Made by a program: the position numbers and the translations under genes. From Pyricularia pennisetigena (Eukaryota; Ascomycota; Sordariomycetes; Magnaporthales; Pyriculariaceae), in assembly GCF_004337985.1 (NCBI RefSeq), contig NC_043740.1:5043233-5107232 (forward strand): a stretch of DNA of 64,000 bases, in the 5' to 3' direction. The notes under the pieces were generated by a model. It made no database searches, was not told the DNA's origin, and saw only the letters and a program-made list of their open reading frames with translations. The stretch's first letter is position 1. Every line of letters starts with the position of its first letter. Below are positions 56,676 through 64,000 of the stretch, piece after piece.

Positions 56676-57334
56676 TGTGAACATGGCTAGCGCAGGGCTC
56701 ATTATATTAGCTACCCTGCATTATCTTATAACGGCTAGCACGGGCTAATTTTATTAGTCACCCTGCATCGAATAAATAAATAAATAACAAATAAAACGTA
56801 TACGCGTTTATACACACAAAGCTTTATATATTACGTCTTTGTTCATAGTTTCAACAACAGAACAAATACGTCATAAATAATCTAGCTTAGTGGTATAATG
56901 CACGTACCATAATCTATATCATATATACGTTGAAGTGCGTGGGTTCGAATCCCGTTGTGGTCGCAGATTTTCTGTGCATGCATAAGCACAATAGGCCGTT
57001 AGGCTCAATGGGCCGTTAGGCTCAATAGGTCGGCAGGTTAGTCACATGAATAAGGCCAAATCATGTGACGTGACCCCGCATTCCGGACATCCGGATCGAA
57101 GATCTGCACCTACGGATTCGAACACGTAATTCATAACTCAGCCTTAGATTCATCACCTTCATAACCATCATCGATTCAACGATTCAACGAATCGATTGTG
57201 CAACAACAATATATCATCTCTATTACCCGCTAGCAGACGGTTATCTGCCATTTTAACGTTCCATCAGCCTTATACGTGATCCACTTTTCCCCGCGTTCAA
57301 AACTAAGCTTATTCTATCTCGTAACCTCCTCACA
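56676..57334 (+). repeat. Solo LTR of the Copia B family in Gypsy C
   Basis: 659 bp, TGTGAACATGGCTAGCGCAG to CCTCCTCACA, flanked by the perfect 5-bp duplication CGAAA (56,671-56,675 and 57,335-57,339). No internal Copia sequence is present, so the element was lost by LTR-LTR recombination. It keeps more CA/TG dinucleotides than the LTRs of Copia B and looks the least RIP-mutated of the four copies. Confidence 0.93.
56881..56966 (+). other. tRNA-like domain in the solo LTR (best preserved copy)
   Basis: 86 nt starting TCTAGCTTAGTGGTATAATG. A box TAGCTTAGTGG at 56,883-56,893, B box GGTTCGAATCC at 56,942-56,952, with a potential GCAC/GTGC stem between them and TTTT (a Pol III stop) at about 56,969. 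The T-arm (GTGGG/CCCGT) can pair, with two wobble pairs. The acceptor stem cannot, so a functional tRNA is unlikely. Confidence 0.75.
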
Positions 57335-57339
57335 CGAAA

Positions 57340-58800
57340 TAGTGAAAAAAAACCCGGTATACGTTTATAAACGTAACGCGGTCCAACAAAATATAAAACG
57401 ATTCCTACCCGAAACCGAAACGATAATATAAATAGCGGATTATTTAATAAACGTTTCCGGCACGTTTTTGTACAAAAACCGCTTTTAATTACCCAATTGG
57501 GAACCCCTAATTACGGCAATTTTGCAACGAACCCGCGAATCCCCAATAATTGATTATTGCGGTAAAAATAACATATTTACGATCCTGGTTCGAAATTATT
57601 ATTGGAACGGGATGGCCGAATATATCCGACAATTTATACGTAATTGCGATATATACCGCAGGATAAAATTATTAAAACGACGCAAATAAAAACTGCTATA
57701 ATTTTTACCAATACCGGATAGGTTTTGGAAACAAATTTCCATTAGTTTTATAACGGATTTCCCAGGTAATAATACGGTCGCGCCGCGTTATATAATGGTT
57801 ATAATTAATAAATTTTCCAAATATATCCAATGAAAAGCGATAAATTTGATAAAAGCCGAAATTTGCGCCGCAAAATTCGTTTTCACCTGGTGGCGGTTTA
57901 GGGGCTTTTTTAACGCGATTATATCGGACCGGGGGTCGGATTGGGTAAGGGGTTTTTGGTCGGAATTATACCGATAAATAGGAATTTTACAATTATTATC
58001 GACGTTTTACCACCCAAAAACGGACGGGGGTATAAAACGGATTAATTAAGAAATGCAATATTATTTAAAGGTTTTCGTAATATTTGACCAAATAAATTGG
58101 CCCGGATATTTACCCGCCGTTTAATTAGCGTTAAATAATAGGAATTCGTTAACCACGGGAATTAATTTTAATAAATTATTATTAGGATACGAAATAAATA
58201 CGGTCCCGGTAGTACAGGCAAACGGACGACCGGGTTCCACGCCCAAAAATCACGCGAATTTGTTTTTACAGCATTTTAAAAACGGTATAAACGTGGTCCA
58301 CGCCGTTATAATTTATATATAATAAGGTTAAAAAAAACGCGAATAAAATACGGAAACCAGCGGACCGTTTCAAAATAGGGGATAAAATTTTTTTTAATTT
58401 ACGGAATGTTGAAGTTAATCGCCTGAATAAAAAATTTAATTTCGTGGCGAATAAATATACGGTCGTAGCGATTTTTACACCATTAATAATTACGTTAAAC
58501 GTTCCGAAAAAAATCCACGCCATTTTTTACGTAAAATTAATCGAAAAAACCGCGGACGACCCATTACCATCCCAAATTTGTACCGATATTAAACCCGGCC
58601 CGTTATAACTTTTATCCGATTTGGATAACGAAACCGCGGAAAAATGGGTAATAAAAGAAATCCTGGCCGCGAAAAACGTAATAAGGAAAAAACGCAAACG
58701 TAAAATTTTAATAAAATAGAAAAAGTACGACGAACCCACGTGGGAAAATTTGGTAGCGGGGGAAAATATACGGGTATTGGACGAATTCGAAATAAAATGG
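57340..58800 (+). pseudogene. Gypsy C integrase and chromodomain relic
   Basis: YYWNGMAEYIRQFIRNCDIYR (about 57,597-57,660) is the integrase zinc-binding region and FNAIISDRGSDWV (about 57,915) holds the second catalytic Asp. The end (about 58,665-58,790) reads RKRKILIK, a stop in place of Trp, then KKYDEPTWENL, a chromodomain-like module. Many stops. Confidence 0.82.
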
Positions 58801-60700
58801 GGGCCGGCCCAATTGAATAATAATTTATTATCGGACCGACGTTAATAATTAATCATTTAACCGGACCAAAAATTTATAATAATTAATTAAAAAATCGATA
58901 ATTCCCCGGAAAAAAAGCGATTCGGTAAACCCAGTATAAATATTAATTTAACCAAACATACAGTAAAAGAAATACGCAAAATTAGACCTTTTACCGGGGC
59001 GAAATGCAATATAAATAAACCGACGACCATATTAACCGCGTTTATTTTTGGGGCGGCGTAACCGCATCCCACCCACCCAATTTTTAAATCAAATTAACGT
59101 ATATAAAACGAAACGATAATTTTACGCGGCGATAAAATATTAATTAAAAACCGAATTACATATATCTAATTTATTATCCAAATTTTCCTTTTTTTTATTT
59201 CCTTTTTTTATTTTAACTCCCTTTTTTTTTATTTTATTATTTTCCGCGTCGTTTTCAAAAACCGGGAATTCCCATTGTTTAACGAATTGGTTAACCTTTC
59301 GCAACAGGGCGGTACGACGTCGGGCAGCATTTTCTATTAAAAAAAGTCTACGACGGGATTTTCCCAAAAACGGGTTTTTGCTTATATTACGACCAAAAAT
59401 ACGAGGGCGCGACGAAATAGGAGCAGGGGGCGCGAAAAACCAAATATATATCGAATCGGGGCACGAATAAAACGAAAAACGACGGGGTAACGCGAAAAAG
59501 GAATTTCGAAACGTCGACGGGGCGTAATAATAATAGAGGCGAAAAAACGTAGGGAATACGCGGGGCGAAATTGGCGTACAAAAGCAACGGGGGAAAGGGT
59601 TAAAACGGTAATTAAAACAACGAAATTATTATTACCCCGGCGCGCCTCCTGCAAATTTTTTTTATAACGCGACGTATTACGTTCCTAAAAAATTTAAAAA
59701 AATTAATAACGTTATCGAAACAATTGTATATTGAAAAAGTTAAACGTATTTCCAAATAAATAAAACCGCGTGCAAAAATTTATACCAATTAACGGCTACA
59801 ATTACCGCCGCTGCGAAAAAGGGTATTGGATATAATAGCAAAAATAATAATTTTGGTAAAAGTCGTCGCGGCCCCGGAATTGGCCATTTTATTTTATACG
59901 TCCTAATAAACGCGGACCTAATTGGTATATACGGTAAAAAAATTTCGAAATAACACGGGATTTTTACCAAAAAAATTTTTATTATCCACGACGGTGCTTT
60001 TAATTAAGGGTTGGACGATATAACGATTATTATAGGTCGTAGTTTTTAATTTTCGTAAACGGCGGCGAAGGACAAGGTTAAAAGCGTAGGCGGTTTCGCT
60101 ATAATAATAATACGATTTTTTAATATCGTAATATCGCTGGTAACCAATACCGTCGGGGGTAAAACCATATTCCTAAACCCCATTGGTTTTAAACGCCTTT
60201 TTATAAAAAACGCAAAAAATAAATACATTTTCCGGAACGGTATATTCGTCGTTATTTAAATTATTTTGGAGTTCCGCGGTACCGATAACGCGATAAAGAC
60301 GTTGCGAATATAAATTAACGATACCACCCAATCGGTATTTAATCGATACGATTTACAAATGGGCGATTATTATCGTTGTGAGACGAAAATAATTAACTAT
60401 TACGGTGGGGAAGCCGACCATTTCCACCACCGATATTATTTTATCCAGGCGCTATTTGTAACGCGATTAAGGAAATAAAGGCCCGGGATATAATAACAGC
60501 GAATTAATAGCGATAAATAACGATATAAATAATAAATAGGAGCGAATAGAAGCGAAAATGGACGAAATAAAAGTAATATAAACAAAAAGCAAAGCGATGG
60601 GAAAACGGGAAAAAGTCGATAAAATGGCAAAAAAAGGAGGAAACGGGGACGAAAAAGATTCGAATGGAGGAAAATTTGGAAAACAAAAGGGATTAGGACG
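58801..60700 (-). other. Gypsy C 3' region with antisense frames
   Basis: No pol domain reads on the plus strand here. On the minus strand 59,140-59,430 is an open, protein-like frame (SRPRIFGRN, then RRRLFLIENAARRRTALLRK, then a lysine-rich tail ending NLDNKLDICNSVFN). Other long minus-strand frames at 59,382-59,654 and 60,436-61,011 overlap low-complexity sequence and are less convincing. Role unknown. Confidence 0.45.
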
Positions 60701-60776
60701 ATAAAGCGGGAAAAATATGAAAAATAAAAACCGCAACTACCACGGGAAATAAATTGTACCCATAAATAAATAAACC

Positions 60777-61275
60777 TATACCGCCCAAAATAAAAAAAAG
60801 GTAAACCGCGATAATTACCCGTAAACGGTAAATATAATAAAAAAACCGCGATATTACCGCAACCGAAAAAAGGAGGGTAAAACCCGATTACGGCCCTATA
60901 CCGCCCAAAGTAAAAGGAAAGTAAACCGCGATAACCACCCGCAAACGGTAAATACGATAAAAAAACCGCGACACCGCCGTCATTAAAAATAGGAAGGTAA
61001 AACCCGACCACGGCCTTATATCGCCCAAAATAAAAGGAAAATAAACCGCGATAACCACCCGTAAGCGGTAAATACGATAAAAAAGCTACGATATAATCGC
61101 AACTAAAGGCGGGAGGGAGGACAAAATTCGACTACGGATTTATACCACCCAAAATTAGGAAAAGGCGAACCACGATAACCGCCCGTAAACGGAACTGGGG
61201 ATCAAAAACCCGCGATATAACCGCGGCCGAAAATAGAAGGGCAAAACCCGATTACGGGTTTACACCGCGCGGAAT
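60777..61275 (+). repeat. 120-bp tandem repeat in the Gypsy C 3' region
   Basis: About 4.1 units begin near 60,777, 60,897, 61,017, 61,137 and 61,257. Each starts TACCGCCCAAAATAAA and contains GTAAACCGCGATAA and ACGGTAAATA; divergence increases to the right. It ends about 100 bp before the 3' LTR. Confidence 0.9.
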
Positions 61276-61374
61276 AATGAACGGTTAAATTATAATAGGG
61301 TACGCGCCCGCTGGATTGCTTTTATACCTCCAAATGGGGACTTTACCCGATAAAGGACGGGGGAATACGGGTTA

Positions 61375-61562
61375 TATTATGGATTCGTGCGTAAAACTCG
61401 TATTATGTAATAAAATATAAAAGCGGGTTAGGGATAATATATAAAAGGAAGGATATTACCACGACCCGGACATATACTTTTTCCTCCCTTTTTCCCCAGC
61501 GTTAGTAATAATACCAACAAGGATATTTAACGGTCCCAAGGCCGTTGGCTTACCCTATAACA
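61375..61562 (+). repeat. Gypsy C 3' LTR
   Basis: 188 bp, starts TATTATGG (mutated TGTTATGG), ends CTATAACA, preceded by a purine-rich stretch (AAAGGACGGGGGAA) that can serve as polypurine tract. Confidence 0.9.
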
Positions 61563-61567
61563 CGAAC

Positions 61568-61746
61568 TAAATTAAATATAGTTGATTTTTTTAATGAAAT
61601 CAGTACCCGGACTTTTGTATAAGGATTTATTATCCTACGCAAATGTTGATAACGGTGCAGAACATAGAAATTAAGATAAATAAAATAAAACGTATCCATT
61701 CGCTAATTTGTTTATTATTTTATATAACAAATAAGTTACGGGGGTA
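61568..61746 (+). pseudogene. Copia B last coding segment and polypurine tract
   Basis: Joins directly to 53,258. The frame continues LKYMRTK|LNIVDFFNEIST, matching the usual YVPTxxQxADIFTKPL end of Copia RNase H. ACGGGGGTA (61,738-61,746) then leads into the right LTR. Confidence 0.82.
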
Positions 61747-62398
61747 TGTGAGCATGGTTAGCGCAGGGTTAATTATATTAGTTACCCAGCATTATTTTAT
61801 AATGGCTAGCACGGGTTAATTTTGGTAATTACCCTGGATCGAATAAATAAATAAATAACAAATAACAAATAAAACGTATACGCGTTTATACATACAAAAC
61901 TGTATATATTACGTCTTTGTTCATAGTTTCAACAACAAAACAAATACGTTAAATATAATCTCGCTTAATGGTATAATGCACGTACCATAATCTATATTAT
62001 ATATACGTTGTTGGAGTGCGTGGGTTCGAATCCCGTTGTGGTCGCAAATTTTCTGTGCATGCATAAGCACAATAGGCCGTTAGGCTCAATAGGTCGGCAG
62101 GTTAGTTATATGAATAAGGCCAAATTATGTGACGTGACCCCGCATTCCGGACATCCGGATCGAAGATCTGCGCCTATGGATTCGAATACGTAATTTACAA
62201 TTTAGCCTTACTTTCATTACCTTTATAACTTTTATCGATTTAACGATTTAACGAATCGATTGTGGAACAATAATATATTATTTCTATTACCCGCTAGCAA
62301 ACGGTTATTTGCCATTTCAGCGTTCCATTAGCCTTATACGTGATCCATTTTTCCCCGCGTTCAAGATTAAGCTTATTCTATTTCGTAACCTCCTCACA
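61747..62398 (+). repeat. Copia B right LTR
   Basis: 652 bp, TGTGAGCATGG to CCTCCTCACA, followed by AAATA (62,399-62,403), identical to the 5 bp before the left LTR. Confidence 0.93.
61959..62047 (+). other. tRNA-like domain in the Copia B right LTR
   Basis: A-box-like TCGCTTAATGG (61,961-61,971) and perfect B box GGTTCGAATCC (62,023-62,033), with TTTT shortly after. Confidence 0.7.
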
Positions 62399-62403
62399 AA
62401 ATA

Positions 62404-63390
62404 TTCGAGGAACACCCTGTTTTTAAACGTTTCAAATATAAATTTAATTAATCAATGCGGTAAAATTTGATCCAATGCTAATAACCGCCATTTTATACGA
62501 ATATTTGGTTTCGTTTTAAGCAAAGAAACCCGTTTGAACCAATTGAAAGCGATTTTAATATTTAATTAACCCGTAGGAGCCGAATTGTACGTTTAACCTA
62601 TAATATTAAATGCAAATTATTGCGTTTGTAAAATATTACCCGTTTGGATTACGGTTAAAGTAAATTTTCTTTTTTTGCAATTACCGCCTCGATAATCGAC
62701 GCCCAAATAGTATTCGACGTATAAGTAATTTTAACGTAATTCCGGCGTTTTAAGAGAAATAAACCGTATATTTTTCCGGCCGCTATATCGCCTTATTGGA
62801 AACCGTATTCGTCCATATTTACGATATATTTGGGTTTAATTTCGAATTCGGTAATTAGTTGTTGGTATTAATTATAAAACGCCCGGATCGATTCGGCCGT
62901 AGCTTTTTCAGCTCGCGCACCCTCCACTAAAATCCCCGATTTGCTTTTAATATCCTTTTTACGGCGTAAAAAAGCGGCTAACCAACGTTTACCGAAAGCG
63001 TTTACGCGTTCTTTCGGCGGTATTAAAAAAAAACGAAATTTTAATTGTTTGGTGCTTAGGCGCTTTCCCAATGAGTTTTTCGATTTCGATTTCACAGTTA
63101 ACGAACTTTTCCTATTCGTTAGAAAATAGTTAATACGGTTTATGGGTTTATTTCCGATCGAAAACGCCGTTAAAACGACGTATAAAAGTGGTTTTTGGCA
63201 CGGCCCATTACGCGGCCGTTTTATTTTTCGAAATACCTAATTTTACGGTTTTAACCGCCTGGGTAAATTTAAACTCCAAATTTTTTGGTATCACGGTTTT
63301 TTTCGGTTTTAAAAACGCGTTATTTGCGGTGCGTTGTCGAGTTAAAGTAGGTGGGTTATATTAAGGATGCTAAAAATTGCTAACAAAACA
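62404..63390 (-). pseudogene. Fot1-like transposase, N-terminal and first catalytic part
   Basis: Minus-strand frame with RIP-type stops. 63,095-62,868 is open and reads GKRWLAAFLRRKKDIKSKSG followed by RAEKATAESIRAFYN, the CENP-B-type HTH and linker region of pogo/Fot1 transposases (usual GKxWxxxFLxRxPxLxxK). At 62,799-62,819 NMDEYGF matches NMDETGF, the motif with the first catalytic Asp of the DDE_1 domain. It then ends at the AAATA junction with Copia B and continues at 26,290. Confidence 0.82.
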
Positions 63391-63433
63391 GGTGTCCATT
63401 TTAGGTGCATATCCATTTGTGGGTTACCCACTG
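63391..63433 (-). repeat. Right terminal inverted repeat of the Fot1-like element
   Basis: Reverse complement begins CAGTGGGTAACCCA and agrees with 15,073-15,115 at about 36 of 43 positions. Followed by TA (63,434-63,435). Confidence 0.88.
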
Positions 63434-64000
63434 TAGTTTCAAAGTTTATCCCTGAAGCCCAAAGTTCCACAATTAATCCATTCCGTTGGTTTCGCTCCAT
63501 TTCGTGGTTTAATTGCGGTTTTGCAATGTACCTGTGGGTCCATTTAAAAAACGTTTTGGTTCACGTTTAAGGACAATTTGTCGATTTTCGCCGTTTATAG
63601 CGGTATTTTTTAGTTTTGATTGCTTAGATTAAAGCCCCCTATTTCGCAATGGGGACCGAGCGTTTCATATATTTTTTAGCCATATGGTTTTTCGACCAAT
63701 TATATTGGCCGAAACAATCGCGTTCGCTTTAGTTTAAGGACATTTTGTCGCATTTCGCCGTTTATAGCGGTACCACCAACGATGATTTGTCGTATTTCGC
63801 CTTTTATAACGGTATTATTAATAATAAACCTAATGTTGCGATATCGTTAATGATTATTTTATTAAAATAAGGATAATTTGTGGTATTTTGCCGTTTATAG
63901 CGGGTATATACAAAATATTCGCATTATAATCGCAAAAGAAAATGGTGTACCCATAGCATGCAATTAAATATTCGAATGAAGAAATAAATAAGAATTATCA
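63434..64000 (+). repeat. Right part of the outer unclassified repeat, cut by the window end
   Basis: Begins as a mutated TAGTCTCAGGGCTCATCCCT and follows the reverse complement of 18,060-18,405. It has one additional module (GGGGACCGAGCG type, about 63,620-63,740) that also occurs at 14,990 and 15,315, then three more hairpin units. Similarity to the 18 kb copy still runs at the window end, so the true terminus is outside. Confidence 0.72.

Larger units (their letters stand above)
53259..61562 (+). mobile_element. Gypsy C: second chromodomain Gypsy family, split by a solo LTR
   Basis: Short LTRs (53,259-53,445, 187 bp; 61,375-61,562, 188 bp), ends TGTTATGG...CTATAACA, duplication CGAAC on both sides (53,254-53,258 and 61,563-61,567). 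Without the solo LTR (659 bp plus 5) it is 7,640 bp. Protease, reverse transcriptase, RNase H, integrase and chromodomain follow gag on the plus strand; a long 3' region has an antisense frame and a 120-bp tandem repeat. It is unrelated in LTR sequence to Gypsy 1-3. Inserted in Copia B RNase H. Confidence 0.9.
26291..62398 (+). mobile_element. Copia B: Ty1/copia element with tRNA-like LTRs, host of three Gypsy insertions
   Basis: The left LTR is 26,291-26,316 plus 33,512-34,137 and the right LTR is 61,747-62,398; both come to 652 bp once Gypsy 1 is removed. Ends are TGTGA...TCACA, and the 5-bp duplication AAATA flanks both sides (26,286-26,290 and 62,399-62,403). Internal parts are 34,138-38,084, 52,505-53,258 and 61,568-61,746, so the element proper is 6,184 bp. 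Order is gag, protease, integrase, reverse transcriptase, RNase H. The polypurine tract ACGGGGGTA (61,738-61,746) abuts the right LTR. Its coding parts have longer open stretches than the Gypsy elements and are rich in asparagine. Inserted in the Fot1-like transposase, 34 bp from Copia A. Confidence 0.92.
15073..63433 (-). mobile_element. Fot1/pogo-like DNA transposon split by nested insertions
   Basis: The ends are CAGTGGGT...ACCCACTG, with terminal inverted repeats of 43 bp (15,073-15,115 and 63,391-63,433; about 36 of 43 positions match and most mismatches are RIP-type). Each end is flanked by TA (15,071-15,072 and 63,434-63,435), the duplication expected of the Tc1/mariner superfamily. 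Removing the three inserted elements and their duplications leaves 15,073-15,292, 18,415-19,012, 26,257-26,290 and 62,404-63,433, or 1,882 bp. Fusarium Fot1 is of about that size and has 44-bp inverted repeats. The transposase reads on the minus strand from right to left. It is broken by stops and by a Mutator-like and two Copia insertions, and is certainly inactive. Confidence 0.88.

Noticed and set aside
56881..56966. A functional tRNA gene in the LTR
   Set aside because: A and B boxes and a T-arm are present, but the 5' and 3' ends cannot form an acceptor stem and no clear anticodon loop is visible. Kept as a tRNA-like promoter only.
60777..61275. CRISPR-like array
   Set aside because: The 120-bp units are contiguous tandem copies with no unique spacers, in a eukaryotic retrotransposon.

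Overview
The window looks like nuclear DNA of a filamentous ascomycete (Pezizomycotina, probably a sordariomycete-like genome). The protein genes are GC-rich with short GT-AG introns and CTAAT-type branch points. They abut an extremely AT-rich block full of retrotransposon wreckage whose stops look like C-to-T and G-to-A changes (CAA/CAG to TAA/TAG, TGG to a stop). That pattern is typical of repeat-induced point mutation (RIP) and of 'bipartite' AT-rich isochores.

Bases 1-15,000 are the gene compartment. It holds (i) a 14-copy 7-bp microsatellite at the window edge; (ii) an AKR7-type aldo-keto reductase (minus, two exons); (iii) an NRPS-like adenylation/thioester-reductase protein (minus, four exons) that has lost its carrier-domain region and the catalytic lysine of its reductase; (iv) a 12-TM sucrose/GPH-type transporter (plus, four exons including a 17-nt micro-exon); (v) an intronless, secreted GH81 endo-beta-1,3-glucanase (minus). 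Reductase, NRPS-like enzyme and transporter sit side by side and may be the remnant of a small biosynthetic cluster. The GH81 gene looks unrelated and intact.

Bases 15,000-64,000 hold no host gene that I can support. They can be read as one nested set of insertions, nearly every junction of which is fixed by target-site duplications (TSDs). An outer, unclassified repeat (14,969-15,072 and 63,434 to beyond the window) was hit by a Fot1/pogo-like DNA transposon (15,073-63,433; TA duplication, 43-bp terminal inverted repeats, about 1.88 kb without its insertions). That transposon received a Mutator-like element with a 9-bp duplication (15,293-18,405), a Copia element on the minus strand (Copia A, 19,013-26,251) and a Copia element on the plus strand (Copia B, 26,291-62,398). 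Copia B in turn received chromodomain Gypsy 1 in its left LTR (26,317-33,506), Gypsy 2 in its reverse transcriptase (38,085-52,499) and Gypsy C in its RNase H end (53,259-61,562). Gypsy 2 is split by the closely related Gypsy 3 (42,161-49,379). Gypsy C and Copia A each contain a solo LTR of the Copia B family. Maximum depth is five.

Most worth following up are: a tRNA-like Pol III promoter domain carried inside the Copia B LTRs; conserved reading frames antisense to pol at the 3' ends of the Gypsy elements; a possible self-priming site in the Gypsy 1-3 family; and the stepwise decay of the NRPS-like gene. All products in the AT-rich block are broken. They are annotated as relics and I did not reconstruct them. 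Element lengths and duplications were read by eye; no alignment or database search was run.
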